NCBI RefSeq assembly: GCF_042432445.1
Contig: NZ_JBHLXE010000100.1
Location: forward strand, 138,492 to 202,491
Source of the DNA: Thorsellia kenyensis
GTDB taxonomy: Bacteria; Pseudomonadota; Gammaproteobacteria; Enterobacterales; Thorselliaceae
Length of the DNA stretch: 64,000 nucleotides
Reading direction: 5' to 3'
A program made the position numbers and the translations under genes. The notes beneath the pieces were generated by a model. The model saw only the letters and a program-made list of their open reading frames with translations. It ran no database searches and had not been told where the DNA came from. This document shows positions 53,803 through 63,806 of this stretch, one piece after another; position 1 is the first letter of the stretch; every line of letters begins with the position of its first letter.

Positions 53803-55191
53803 TTAAATAGCTATTTTTTTACTTATCTTTATATACCAAATACTCAAGGCGAACAAGCATAAACTAAAATAAGTCATATAGGTCAACATATAAGCAATGG
53901 ATGCCCCTTCAACGCCTAATTTATTTATAGCGACATAAGAAAGCGTGATTAGTAAAATAAACTGTGAAAGTTCTGCAAGCAAATAATAGCCTAGCTTTGC
54001 TTTAGATATTATCAAAAAACCAACAACATAACTGGCTACTTTAAAAACATCACCAATAAGTTGCCAAGTAAAAAGTGAGCGCATTGAATTGAAATCCTTG
54101 CTAAATAGCAGCCATATAACAAAATCTTTTAATAACCATACTATGCCACTTAAGCAGCTGACCAGCAATAAGATCAGCAGTAAATAATAAAATACTGTTT
54201 TGATTAATTTTTTATCATCATCAATTCTTGATAATGTAGGTAATAAATAGACTGTAAAAGCGGCAGTAATAAATTGTAAATAGGCGTCAGATATCATGCT
54301 CATAGCTTGCCAAATACCGACTTGAAATAGCGCAATGTTTTTAACAAGAGGAGTTTGGAATGCCTGTAATACTTCATATAACTCTGTGGGTTTTGCTGTC
54401 AACTGGTGCAGAATTTTTAAAAAAATAGATTGGCTTGTATACCCATAGTATGCAGCGATATGCCCTCGTAACAAATAATAGGCCAAAGGCATTGTAACTG
54501 CAGTGATTAATGTCATCACTGTAAATTTTGACAAATTTTTAGCAATCAAGCTGTCCCATGCAGGGATAAAAATTGCTATAGACAGTCCATGGTGTTTTTT
54601 TATAAAAAAGAGTGAGGGAAGTAGTGCAGTGGCAGGAAGCAATGCAAGTCCAATCAATGCACCATTAAAATCAGCATAGATTTGCAATACTAAGAATCCT
54701 ATTAACGCTAATATAGCACCTATGATAATGGATAATCCATTGCTTAATGCATCTCGATATCCTTTTAGAATAGCTAAAATCAAATTATTGTAGGCAATAG
54801 AAAATTGCAATACGGCCAGTATTCTGATGATGTTCGCATAGCCTTTATCAAAAAAGAGAAATAAGCTGATTTGAGGGGCATAACATAAAAATACCAGTGC
54901 TAAAGTGCATGAGAAAAAAAGTACAAATGAAGAGGCTGTGCCAATGAGTCTTTTTCTTGCGAAGATATCATTTACCTTATCGTATTCAGCGATGTATTTA
55001 GTTACACCATTAAATATACCTGCTCCTGCTAGGACACCCAGTACAGTGAGTAACTGTCTATAATTACCCGTAAGTCCTATTCCTTCAGGGCCAAATTCAA
55101 TTGCCATTAATTTAGCAACCACTAGCCCTATAAGAATTTTTATAAGAATGGATGCGCCAGTGATCACTGACGCTTTAGCGAAAGATGCCAT
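53803..55191 (-). CDS. wzxE: WzxE, lipid III flippase
   Basis: MOP-family polytopic protein that flips undecaprenyl-PP-linked ECA trisaccharide to the periplasm. Start MASFAKASVITGASILIKILIGLVVAKLMAIEFGPEGIGLTGNYRQLLTVLGVLAGAGIFNGVTKY (in sections) matches the enteric WzxE N-terminus. About twelve hydrophobic helices are visible over 462 aa, longer than E. coli (416). Follows wecE by 58 bp. Confidence 0.9.
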   Translation of the reverse strand: MASFAKASVITGASILIKILIGLVVAKLMAIEFGPEGIGLTGNYRQLLTVLGVLAGAGIFNGVTKYIAEYDKVNDIFARKRLIGTASSFVLFFSCTLALVFLCYAPQISLFLFFDKGYANIIRILAVLQFSIAYNNLILAILKGYRDALSNGLSIIIGAILALIGFLVLQIYADFNGALIGLALLPATALLPSLFFIKKHHGLSIAIFIPAWDSLIAKNLSKFTVMTLITAVTMPLAYYLLRGHIAAYYGYTSQSIFLKILHQLTAKPTELYEVLQAFQTPLVKNIALFQVGIWQAMSMISDAYLQFITAAFTVYLLPTLSRIDDDKKLIKTVFYYLLLILLLVSCLSGIVWLLKDFVIWLLFSKDFNSMRSLFTWQLIGDVFKVASYVVGFLIISKAKLGYYLLAELSQFILLITLSYVAINKLGVEGASIAYMLTYMTYFSLCLFALSIWYIKISKKIAI

Positions 55192-55249
55192 AGATACCTT
55201 TGGGCTTCTGACAAGATGAATTCATTAATCCAGATTTCAAAACAACAGT

Positions 55250-56389
55250 TTACATTCTATTGGCAAAGAAATTTTGAATTGTGGTCAGTACTGTCCTTAA
55301 ATCAATATCAGAGAGATTATAAAACAGTGGTAACCTGACTAATCGATTACTTTCCTTTGTTGTAAATTCATCTTCACCATGAAAGCGACCGTATTCTAAT
55401 CCTGCGGGACAACTGTGTAATGGAATATAATGGAACACGGCCAAAATTTCTGCTTCTTTGAGATAATTAATAAATTGTGTTCTTTCTTCAATATCGTTCA
55501 ATTTGATATAAAACATATGTGCGTTGTGTTCTAAATTATCTGGTATTGTAGGAAGACAAATCAATCCTTTTTCTGCTAAGGGTTTTAATTCATCATAATA
55601 GTTTTGCCATAAGTAAAGTCTACGTTCATTAATGGTATGCGCTGCTTCTAGTTGCGCCCATAGGTAAGCGGCTTGGAGATCTGACATCAAATAACTCGAA
55701 CCTATGTCTCTCCATGTATATTTATCTACAATTCCTCTAAAAAATTGGCTTCTATTTGTACCCTTTTCTCTAATGATTTCAGCACGTTCGATAAGTGACT
55801 CTTCATTTATCAAAGTAGCTCCACCCTCACCACCTGCCGTGTAATTTTTTGTTTCATGGAAACTAAAGCAGCCTATATGCCCTATTGTTCCTAGCGCTTT
55901 ACCTTTATAGGTTGACATGACGCCTTGGGCAGCATCTTCAATAACATATAATTGATGTTTTTTAGCGACTTGCATAATAGTATCCATTTCGCAAGCAACC
56001 CCAGCGTAATGGACTGGAACTATGGCTTTAGTTTTTTCTGTAATTGCCGCTTCAATTTTTTGTTCATCTATATTCATTGTATCAGCGCGGCAATCTACAA
56101 ATACAATTTTTGCCCCTCTAAGGACAAAAGCATTTGCAGTAGATACGAAGGTAAAACTTGGCATAATAACCTCATCTCCCTCTTTAATATCAATCAAAAT
56201 GGCAGCCATTTCTAATGAAGCTGTGCATGAGGGAGTAAGAAGTACTTTTTTGGTACCAAAATTTTGTTCAAGCCATTGTTGACAACGTCTTGTAAAACCA
56301 CCGTCTCCACAAAGCTTACCACTATCCATAGCGGCTTTCATATAATCAAGTTCAGTTCCGACAACGGGTGGAGCGTTAAATGGGATCAT
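55250..56389 (-). CDS. wecE: WecE (RffA), dTDP-4-amino-4,6-dideoxygalactose transaminase
   Basis: PLP aminotransferase giving dTDP-Fuc4N, precursor of ECA. The family start IPFNAPPVVGTELDYM, FTRRCQQWLEQNFG and the PLP lysine context SFHETKNYTAGGEGGA are intact; Asp in VIEDAAQGV is the PLP partner. Length is 379 aa (E. coli 376). Follows wecD by 88 bp. It needs dTDP-4-keto-6-deoxyglucose from rmlAB/rffGH, which are not in this cluster. Confidence 0.95.
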   Translation of the reverse strand: MIPFNAPPVVGTELDYMKAAMDSGKLCGDGGFTRRCQQWLEQNFGTKKVLLTPSCTASLEMAAILIDIKEGDEVIMPSFTFVSTANAFVLRGAKIVFVDCRADTMNIDEQKIEAAITEKTKAIVPVHYAGVACEMDTIMQVAKKHQLYVIEDAAQGVMSTYKGKALGTIGHIGCFSFHETKNYTAGGEGGATLINEESLIERAEIIREKGTNRSQFFRGIVDKYTWRDIGSSYLMSDLQAAYLWAQLEAAHTINERRLYLWQNYYDELKPLAEKGLICLPTIPDNLEHNAHMFYIKLNDIEERTQFINYLKEAEILAVFHYIPLHSCPAGLEYGRFHGEDEFTTKESNRLVRLPLFYNLSDIDLRTVLTTIQNFFANRM

Positions 56390-56477
56390 AAATACCTCTT
56401 ATTTTCTATACCTGTGTGAATGTTAATCTGTTATAAAGATTTTTGATTAAGTGATTGATTACGCAGCCTAACGACAT

Positions 56478-57377
56478 TCAGTCACTTAATGACTGATTCC
56501 CTTTATACATCCAATAACTTGTACTATCAATCGTTGCCCCTGATTTAGCATATAGCCTCATCGCTGGAATGTTACTGCTTTGAGTAGCGACAAAAAGTTT
56601 TTTAGCTTTTTTATAGCAAGCCCAGTGCTTAGCTATTTCAATTAGGTTCTTCCCAACAGGTTCTTTTTTGATGAGTTGCTTACTCAAAGAACCCAATAAT
56701 CCAATACGGACATCACCATTATCCATTAACCGTAGGGTGACGAAACCTAAAATTGTATTGCTTAATGAGTGAATATTGTCTCTAAACAGTTTTTGATTTT
56801 GATTCTTGTTTTTAATCACATAGCAAATATCATCAAATTGACCTAAAACTGCTTTTTCAATCCACTTTGCATAAAAATTACCACTGTCATCTACTTTGAA
56901 CCAAGGCTGACGAAAACGACTTTGGTTAAATAAAGTTTTACATATCGAGATAAGTTCATCTATCACTTTTTCATTTGCAGGGATAATTTCCACATCAATA
57001 GAGAACTCTTGAGCTATATTATTAAACATCTCTAATAAGTGTGATTCATCCTGATGTTTATTGCTTACTTTACTGGATAATGTCTCAACAGGATAAACAA
57101 AATCGACTTCACCTTCAGCTAATTTAAAATTCAGTTGCGTCAAAAAATCTATACTGTGCATATCACTCATTGCTATTTTAGATTGAATGAGTTCATAGTC
57201 TTCCCAAGGTAAACTATTGACGACAGCAAAATGTTGAGATGTGTCTTCATTACCTTGCCCTGTCATCATCATAGAGGAAAAAACAGGGTTAAGAGAAAAT
57301 TTTCCAGTTTTAAAGCCAAAAAAACCACTCTCCCAATTGAGTGGTTCTAACGAGAAAAGTGTTTGATTATCTATCAT
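56478..57377 (-). CDS. wecD: WecD (RffC), dTDP-Fuc4N acetyltransferase
   Basis: GNAT acetyltransferase completing dTDP-Fuc4NAc. LEPLNWESGFFG at the start and the C-terminal NIPAMRLYAKSGATIDSTSYWMYKG match WecD; DVRIGLLGSLSKQL holds the acetyl-CoA region. At 299 aa it is about 75 residues longer than E. coli WecD (224); the extra length lies at about residues 20-60 and 100-140. It follows wecC by 15 bp, with no rffGH between them. Confidence 0.88.
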   Translation of the reverse strand: MIDNQTLFSLEPLNWESGFFGFKTGKFSLNPVFSSMMMTGQGNEDTSQHFAVVNSLPWEDYELIQSKIAMSDMHSIDFLTQLNFKLAEGEVDFVYPVETLSSKVSNKHQDESHLLEMFNNIAQEFSIDVEIIPANEKVIDELISICKTLFNQSRFRQPWFKVDDSGNFYAKWIEKAVLGQFDDICYVIKNKNQNQKLFRDNIHSLSNTILGFVTLRLMDNGDVRIGLLGSLSKQLIKKEPVGKNLIEIAKHWACYKKAKKLFVATQSSNIPAMRLYAKSGATIDSTSYWMYKGNQSLSD

Positions 57378-57392
57378 TTGATTAATTACTTA

Positions 57393-58694
57393 TCATATAT
57401 TCTTGGTATGACTGAGCGAGCGCCAAACCCCTTTTGTGTCTATGACCCATTGCTGAGTAATTTGACTGGCAGGGATCGTCTTAAATTCTTTATGATCGAC
57501 TAATAAAACAATAACATCAGCCCATTCTAATGCAGATTCTGTTTGTTTTAAAATAGCTTGTTGCGAAAAAGCAGGGGGTAGCTCATGAATATTAGGTTCA
57601 ACAACTACGGTATCCCCTTTATGCCATTCAGTGATTGCTTTGGCAATATGAAGAGCAGGACTTTCTCTTAAATCATCAATATCAGGTTTAAAGGCGAGTC
57701 CAAAACAGGCTATTTTCACTTTCGAAATGGGTAATTTCAATTCTTGAGCACAATCAGCAACACTTATTTTTACTTTATCTAATACCCATTGCGGTTTACT
57801 GTCATTTACTTCCCTTGCAGTTCTTATTATTTTTGCATTTTTTTTGTTTTGTGACACAATAAACCAAGGATCAACAGCAATGCAATGGCCCCCGACACCA
57901 GGCCCTGGTTGTAGGATGTTGACTCTTGGATGGCGGTTAGCCAATGCAATGAGTTCCCAAACATCGATTCTTTGCTCATCACAAATTAATGAAAGCTCAT
58001 TTGCAAAAGCAATATTGACATCTCTATAGCTATTTTCGGTGAGTTTACACATCTCTGCAGTACGAGCATTCGTTAGGACACATTCTCCTTTGAGAAATAG
58101 TCCATAAAGTGCCTGTGCTCTTAGGGAGCATTTCTGGGTCATGCCACCGACCACTCTATCATTTTCAAAAAGTTCAACCATCACTCTACCAGGTAAAACG
58201 CGTTCAGGGCAATACGCTATATTAATATCGGCATTTTCTCCTGCTTGCTGAGGAAAAGTTAAATCAGGTCTAAGTTGAGCCAGCCACTCGGCCATCTGCT
58301 CTGTGGCTCCTACCGGAGAGGTTGATTCTAATACAACTAAATTACCTTTAATTAAGCATGGAGCCAGCGCTTTTGTTGCCGCTTCTATATAAGCTAAATC
58401 AGGTTCATAATCACCTTTAAATGGCGTAGGGACTGCTATTAGATAAGCGTCTGCAGGTTCAACTTTCTCTGTTGCCCTTAAGTAACCATTTATCACAGAT
58501 TCTTTGACTACTTCTTCTAGACCTGGTTCAACAATATGAATTTGTCCCTGATTAATCGTATTAACAGCATGAGAATTGACATCTACACCAATAACATTTG
58601 TTTTAGATGAAGCGAATGCTGCTGCTGTTGGCAATCCTATGTAGCCAAGCCCAATAACACTAACCGTTTTAAATTCACTTATTTTGTTGCTCAT
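57393..58694 (-). CDS. wecC: WecC, UDP-N-acetyl-D-mannosamine dehydrogenase
   Basis: NAD-dependent oxidation of UDP-ManNAc to UDP-ManNAcA for ECA. N-terminal Rossmann motif VIGLGYIGLPTA, VPTPFKGDYEPDL, and the catalytic cysteine in GVGGHCIAVDPWF are present, followed by KIACFGLAFKPDIDDLRESPAL. Length is 433 aa (E. coli 420). Starts 77 bp after wecB. Confidence 0.96.
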   Translation of the reverse strand: MSNKISEFKTVSVIGLGYIGLPTAAAFASSKTNVIGVDVNSHAVNTINQGQIHIVEPGLEEVVKESVINGYLRATEKVEPADAYLIAVPTPFKGDYEPDLAYIEAATKALAPCLIKGNLVVLESTSPVGATEQMAEWLAQLRPDLTFPQQAGENADINIAYCPERVLPGRVMVELFENDRVVGGMTQKCSLRAQALYGLFLKGECVLTNARTAEMCKLTENSYRDVNIAFANELSLICDEQRIDVWELIALANRHPRVNILQPGPGVGGHCIAVDPWFIVSQNKKNAKIIRTAREVNDSKPQWVLDKVKISVADCAQELKLPISKVKIACFGLAFKPDIDDLRESPALHIAKAITEWHKGDTVVVEPNIHELPPAFSQQAILKQTESALEWADVIVLLVDHKEFKTIPASQITQQWVIDTKGVWRSLSHTKNI

Positions 58695-58770
58695 GCGTTG
58701 CCTTCTTTAAATGAAAAATAATTATCAATCGTTCAATTAGTGGTACCTGCTTAACATAGCTAAGCGCATA

Positions 58771-59895
58771 TCACTTATTCAATTTTTTTAATGACTCTAA
58801 TATTCTATTACAAGCCTCTCCATCCCCATAAGGATTATGAGCTTTGCTCATCTCGTTATAGGATGCAGAATTATTTAATAATTCTGAAACATTCTCAACT
58901 ATTTTTTCAATACCTGTACCGACTAATTTTACTGTACCTGCATCAACGGCTTCTGGTCTTTCGGTTGTTTCTCGCATAACTAACACTGGTTTACCCAGTG
59001 AAGGCGCTTCTTCTTGAATGCCACCTGAATCGGTTAAAATAATATCTGAATGCATCATCAAATAAACGAATGGCAGATAATCCTGAGGTTCAATTAAAAA
59101 TATATTATTAATATCTTTTAAAATACGGTTTACCGGTTCATTGACATTAGGGTTTAGATGGACAGGATAAACAATTTGGACATTAGGATACCGGAGGGCG
59201 ATAAGCGCTAGTGCTTTACAAATCCTCTCAAACCCATCACCAAAGCTCTCTCTTCTATGCCCTGTCACTAAAATGATTTTTTTATCTGTATCTAAAAAAG
59301 GGTATTTTGCTTCTAAGGAGGATTTTAATTTTTCTTCTTTAGATATTTTATCTCTCACCCAAAAAAGCGCATCAATTACCGTATTACCTGTAATAACTAT
59401 TGAATCATTAGCAATATTTTCTTTTAATAAATTATTTTTTGAGGTCTGAGTTGGTGCAAAATGTATCTGAGCAAGATGCCCTGTGACTTTTCTATTTCCT
59501 TCTTCAGGCCAAGGTGAAAAAAGATTACCCGTTCTTAAACCTGCTTCGATATGACCAACGGGTATTTGGTGATAAAACGCTGCTAGACTGGCTGCTAATG
59601 TTGTCGTTGTATCACCATGAACTAAGACAATATCAGGCTTAAATTCCTGGAAGGTTTTTGCTAACCCTTGTAAAATTTGCTGAGTGATATCAATCAGTGT
59701 TTGTCCCGGTTTCATTATATTTAAATCAAAATCTGGTTTGATTTCAAATAATTTTAACACTTGATCAAGCATTTCTCTATGTTGTGCCGTTACACAAATT
59801 TTGGCATCAAAATAATCATCATTTGCCAGAGCATGTACAAGTGGTGCCATTTTTATGGCTTCAGGTCTTGTGCCAAATACGGTTAAAACTTTCAC
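58771..59895 (-). CDS. wecB: WecB, UDP-GlcNAc 2-epimerase
   Basis: Interconverts UDP-GlcNAc and UDP-ManNAc. MKVLTVFGTRPEAIKMAPL, CVTAQHREMLDQVLKLF, VHGDTTTTLAASLAAFY and GHIEAGLRTGN, VTGHRRESFG and TDSGGIQEEAPSLGKPVLV are all typical. Length is 374 aa (E. coli 376). Directly follows wzzE with a 58-bp gap. Confidence 0.97.
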   Translation of the reverse strand: MKVLTVFGTRPEAIKMAPLVHALANDDYFDAKICVTAQHREMLDQVLKLFEIKPDFDLNIMKPGQTLIDITQQILQGLAKTFQEFKPDIVLVHGDTTTTLAASLAAFYHQIPVGHIEAGLRTGNLFSPWPEEGNRKVTGHLAQIHFAPTQTSKNNLLKENIANDSIVITGNTVIDALFWVRDKISKEEKLKSSLEAKYPFLDTDKKIILVTGHRRESFGDGFERICKALALIALRYPNVQIVYPVHLNPNVNEPVNRILKDINNIFLIEPQDYLPFVYLMMHSDIILTDSGGIQEEAPSLGKPVLVMRETTERPEAVDAGTVKLVGTGIEKIVENVSELLNNSASYNEMSKAHNPYGDGEACNRILESLKKLNK

Positions 59896-59953
59896 TGAAT
59901 TATCTCTTTGTTAATTTATACTAACGTTAAGCTTCCACTTTTACGAAAAAGTA

Positions 59954-61018
59954 CTAAGCCGTTTTTTGTTTTACAACTTTAGGTCCTTGAATGAGTGCCA
60001 CGCAGACACCAATAAAGCCACCTATAAGTGCAGCTAAAAATGCCCAGAATACTTTTCTTGGACTGTCTGCCTTAATAGGCTCCTGTGGAGTTCTTAAAAA
60101 CTCGAATGCTTTATCAAAACCATTGATTTCTTGTACTTTTTCAAGTTCATTGATCATAATTTCTAACTCTTGGACTCTGATATCTGGCTCATCTGCACTG
60201 ATTTCTATGTAGCTTAATTCTTCTTCAACAAACTGCAGTAACTGTGCCACATCATTAATGTCTTCTGGAGTAGAATCTGCGAGTTCTTGTATTCTCGCTA
60301 ATTGTGCTTTTAATGCTTCTTTTTTTTCTAAAAGCTGATTTGTATTTTTTTGTCTTTCCTGTTCGATAGCTTGTACTAATTTTTCTTTATCATTTTTAAA
60401 CTTAGACAAATTATTTAACTTTATTTTATTTAGTTCATCAATGATTCTGTTGATAATAAATTTATTTGCTTCATCAATGTATTCTCTTAACAGCTTATTA
60501 GATGCTTCGGCAGTTTCTGCTTTTAATATCAGGGTATCTAAATTACCTTTTCTGTCATCTTTAGCCGTAAATTGAATGTCGCCTATCAATTTTTCTAAAA
60601 CAACTGATTTCTCATGATCTGTAATCAATGGAGCAATTTGGGCTGCATAATAGTCACTTTTCAACCAAAATTGTCTTTTAAAGTCATAGGAGGAGATAAC
60701 TTGAGTGAATTCTGAGTAGACAATATCAGTTAATCCTTTTTCAGGTTCATTAAGTCCCTTAGTCATATCTAAGCTCTTGATAATGGTTTCAGATTGAGGA
60801 AAATTACCTAATTTTGCTAAGCTGGTTTTTTTAAAAATGGCTGTAGATGTCCAAACAGGTGTTACAAAATGACTGAACGTATAAGTAGAGACAGCAAATA
60901 GAGCCGTAAAGAATAGGATGATGAATTTTCTTTGCCATAAAGTTATAAACAATTTTTTTATATCAAGCTCATCATTTAAAATTTCGCGTTTTGTGTCAAA
61001 ACTATTATTTGGATTCAT
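59954..61018 (-). CDS. wzzE: WzzE, ECA chain-length modulator
   Basis: Polysaccharide co-polymerase with two membrane helices (about residues 30-50, FIILFFTALFAVSTYTFSHF, and about 325-345, FWAFLAALIGGFIGVCVALIQG) enclosing a long periplasmic alpha-helical coiled-coil rich in E, K and Q. Length is 354 aa (E. coli 348). Wzz proteins set O-antigen or ECA chain length; position after wecA indicates WzzE. Its partner polymerase WzyE is not seen here. Confidence 0.9.
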   Translation of the reverse strand: MNPNNSFDTKREILNDELDIKKLFITLWQRKFIILFFTALFAVSTYTFSHFVTPVWTSTAIFKKTSLAKLGNFPQSETIIKSLDMTKGLNEPEKGLTDIVYSEFTQVISSYDFKRQFWLKSDYYAAQIAPLITDHEKSVVLEKLIGDIQFTAKDDRKGNLDTLILKAETAEASNKLLREYIDEANKFIINRIIDELNKIKLNNLSKFKNDKEKLVQAIEQERQKNTNQLLEKKEALKAQLARIQELADSTPEDINDVAQLLQFVEEELSYIEISADEPDIRVQELEIMINELEKVQEINGFDKAFEFLRTPQEPIKADSPRKVFWAFLAALIGGFIGVCVALIQGPKVVKQKTA

Positions 61019-61076
61019 ATGGTGTCCTATTCATTCAATTGCATTCAATTAGATTTTATCCATCAGACTTTATCTA

Positions 61077-62210
61077 TTAATGTGATTCAATTTTTTTGTT
61101 TTTATTGATGCGTCTCTTAAATCTTCTTATCATTCTAGCCACTTTCCAAGCTCTTTTGATGCAGTACCCATACAAGGAAAAGAAGAATAAAAATAGTATC
61201 AGCATTATCCACTCAGGCATCTTCATGTAAGAAATTAATAATTGACCAATAATTCCGATGACAGCTAGAAGAGCAGCACTTAGGGTAATTAAGACAAAAG
61301 CTTGCCTTGAACTAAAACCTGCTCTTAGCATTAAATGATGAATATGCTGCCTATCTGCGGAAAATGGGCTTAAGCCTTTTTTAATTCTTCTGTACATGAT
61401 TGCAATCATATCCATAAGCGGAATAGCAATAAACCATAAGGCAGTGACAGGAGAGATAAATGTTTTTAATTGACAGCATTGAGCGGGCTCAATATTAGCA
61501 AAAGGTTGGCTTGCGACAAGTAGCATCCATATGGCAGTAAAGCCAATCAGCGTACTACCAGCATCCCCCATAAACACCTTAAATTTTCGGCCTAAAAGAC
61601 CTAGATTTAAAAGAATATATGGAATAGTTGCAACAATCATAGCCAGCGCCCACAAAGTATAGTGAGGATTTCCTGGAGCTAAAGAAAAAACCAAGGCTAA
61701 GGCGGCGAATGTAACACAAGAGAGGCCGCCTAAAAGCCCATCTATTCCATCTACCATATTAAAGGCATTGATAGCGCCCCATACGGCGAACAAAGTAAGT
61801 AGATAGCCTATAAAGCCTAGCTTCACTTCAAATGAACCTAAAAGTGAGCCAAACGTCATTAAGGATAACCCGGCAAAATAAATCATACAGACAGCGACAA
61901 AGGCTTGTACTGTTGCTCTGAGTTTTACACTGATGTCAAATCTATCATCTATCGCACCAACTAAAACAAGTAGTCCAGCTAATAAAAGGTAGATTCTGAT
62001 ATCTGGTATTTGTCGAAAAAACTCACTGACAAAAAACAAATAAACCAGCGAGGCATAGATTGATATGCCTCCAACCAAAGGAATTACCCCTAAGTGCTTT
62101 TTCCTAAAATTAGGTTTATCCACAAGGCCTATTTTTTTTGCCACTTTACGGGCTAAAAAAAGGAACGCAAGGGAAAATAAAAAGAGTACTATAAGTTCAA
62201 AAAGAATCAC
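61077..62210 (-). CDS. wecA: WecA, UDP-GlcNAc:undecaprenyl-phosphate GlcNAc-1-phosphate transferase
   Basis: Starts ECA and many O-antigen lipid carriers. Polytopic; LVGAIDDRFDIS (DD motif), FNMVDGIDGLLGG, FMGDAGSTLIGF and the ADRQHIHHLMLRAGFS loop are all intact. Length is 377 aa (E. coli 367). It follows rho by 74 bp, the E. coli order. Confidence 0.95.
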   Translation of the reverse strand: MILFELIVLFLFSLAFLFLARKVAKKIGLVDKPNFRKKHLGVIPLVGGISIYASLVYLFFVSEFFRQIPDIRIYLLLAGLLVLVGAIDDRFDISVKLRATVQAFVAVCMIYFAGLSLMTFGSLLGSFEVKLGFIGYLLTLFAVWGAINAFNMVDGIDGLLGGLSCVTFAALALVFSLAPGNPHYTLWALAMIVATIPYILLNLGLLGRKFKVFMGDAGSTLIGFTAIWMLLVASQPFANIEPAQCCQLKTFISPVTALWFIAIPLMDMIAIMYRRIKKGLSPFSADRQHIHHLMLRAGFSSRQAFVLITLSAALLAVIGIIGQLLISYMKMPEWIMLILFLFFFSLYGYCIKRAWKVARMIRRFKRRINKNKKIESH

Positions 62211-62284
62211 ATTAATCTCTCTTGATAATAAATTTGCAGGCCTTTAGCAGAAGTTTCAAGCTATTTAATTTTAATAATGCTTAA

Positions 62285-63544
62285 CTAGGAACGTCTCATC
62301 ATATTAAAGAAATCATCATTCGTTTTTGACATGCTGAGTTTGTTAATCAAAAACTCCATGGCTTCAATCTCACCCATTGGGTGTAGAATCTTACGTAAAA
62401 TCCACATTTTTTGCAATTCATCTGATGAAGATAATAGTTCTTCTTTACGTGTACCAGAACGATTATAATCAATGGCAGGGAAAACACGTTTTTCCGCAAT
62501 TTTCCTAGAAAGATGAAGCTCCATATTTCCGGTACCTTTAAACTCTTCATAGATGACTTCATCCATTTTTGAGCCTGTGTCCACAAGCGCAGTAGCAATA
62601 ATTGTAAGGCTCCCGCCTTCTTCAACGTTTCTTGCAGCACCAAAAAAGCGTTTTGGTCGATGTAATGCATGCGCATCTACCCCGCCCGTTAAAACTTTTC
62701 CTGATGAAGGTGCTACAGTATTATATGCCCTAGCTAGACGAGTGATTGAATCTAGTAAAATGACCACATCTTTTTTATGTTCAACTAATCGTTTAGCTTT
62801 TTCAATGACCATTTCAGCAACTTGCACATGTCGATTAGCCGGTTCATCAAACGTTGAGGCAATAACTTCGCCCTTCACCATGCGTTGCATTTCAGTTACT
62901 TCTTCTGGTCTTTCGTCTATTAACAAAACGATTAGCACGCATTCTGGATGATTATTTGAAATACTTTGAGCAATATTTTGTAAAAGCATTGTTTTCCCAG
63001 CTTTTGGCGGGGCAACTATTAATCCCCTTTGACCTTTACCGATAGGTGAGGCTAAATCTAGTACCCTTGCTGTAATATCTTCTGTCGAACCATTGCCACG
63101 TTCCATTGCCATCCTTTGATTGGCATGAAGCGGGGTTAAGTTTTCAAATAATATTTTATTTCTAGAGTTTTCCGGTTTGTCAAAGTTAACTTCATTGACT
63201 TTAAGTAGGGCAAAATATCTTTCACCTTCTTTTGGTGGTCTAATTTTACCAGATATAGTATCGCCTGTTTGTAAATTAAAACGTCTTATTTGACTTGGAG
63301 ATACATAAATATCATCAGGGCCTGCTAAATACGAACTGTCATTAGATCGTAAAAAACCAAAACCGTCACCTAGTATTTCTAGCACACCATTACCTAAAAT
63401 ATCTTCACCACTTTTAGCGTGTTGCTTTAAAATTGCAAAGATAATGTCTTGCTTACGAAGGCGGGCTAAATTTTCAAGGCCCATTGACTCACCGAGCTTG
63501 ACAAGCTCTGCGACTGGAGTTTGATTTAATTCTGTTAAATTCAT
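62285..63544 (-). CDS. rho: Transcription termination factor Rho
   Basis: Hexameric RNA-dependent ATPase that ends transcription. 419 aa, the E. coli length. N-terminal Rho domain (LRKQDIIFAILKQHAKSGEDI), RNA-binding cold-shock fold (GVLEILGDGFGFLRS), Walker A VAPPKAGKTMLLQ (177-189), Walker B VVILLDSITRLAR, and Q-loop region. The leader contains a promoter and a possible short leader peptide. ATG at 63544. Confidence 0.98.
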   Translation of the reverse strand: MNLTELNQTPVAELVKLGESMGLENLARLRKQDIIFAILKQHAKSGEDILGNGVLEILGDGFGFLRSNDSSYLAGPDDIYVSPSQIRRFNLQTGDTISGKIRPPKEGERYFALLKVNEVNFDKPENSRNKILFENLTPLHANQRMAMERGNGSTEDITARVLDLASPIGKGQRGLIVAPPKAGKTMLLQNIAQSISNNHPECVLIVLLIDERPEEVTEMQRMVKGEVIASTFDEPANRHVQVAEMVIEKAKRLVEHKKDVVILLDSITRLARAYNTVAPSSGKVLTGGVDAHALHRPKRFFGAARNVEEGGSLTIIATALVDTGSKMDEVIYEEFKGTGNMELHLSRKIAEKRVFPAIDYNRSGTRKEELLSSSDELQKMWILRKILHPMGEIEAMEFLINKLSMSKTNDDFFNMMRRS

Positions 63545-63708
63545 AAATTGATTTCTGTTTTTTAAGTTAATTGAATGTAAGCGAATATTCGCTTATAAAT
63601 TGTGGGTTAATTTGAATTAGGGGCAAATCTTTAATTGTCTCACTTATAAAATTCATCGATTTCCATGGGATTTAACTGTTGAGTTAAAAATAGTACATAC
63701 TCACAGGG

Positions 63709-63786
63709 TTAAAATGTTAATTGGAGCATTAGCGTCAATTTACATAAATATGAAGGGGTATATGAAAATAATCCGATGAGTAGCAT
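63709..63786 (-). CDS. Possible rho leader peptide
   Basis: A 25-codon frame from ATG 63786 to TAA at 63709 in the rho leader, starting MLLIGLFSYTPSYLCK. AGG lies eight bases before the ATG, a weak ribosome site. It begins about 13 bases after the predicted transcript start. E. coli has a 33-codon rhoL in the same place, with no sequence resemblance I can see. Expression is unproven and chance remains possible. Confidence 0.35.
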   Translation of the reverse strand: MLLIGLFSYTPSYLCKLTLMLQLTF

Positions 63787-63806
63787 TCAGGAGACCTAAC
63801 GCTGAG

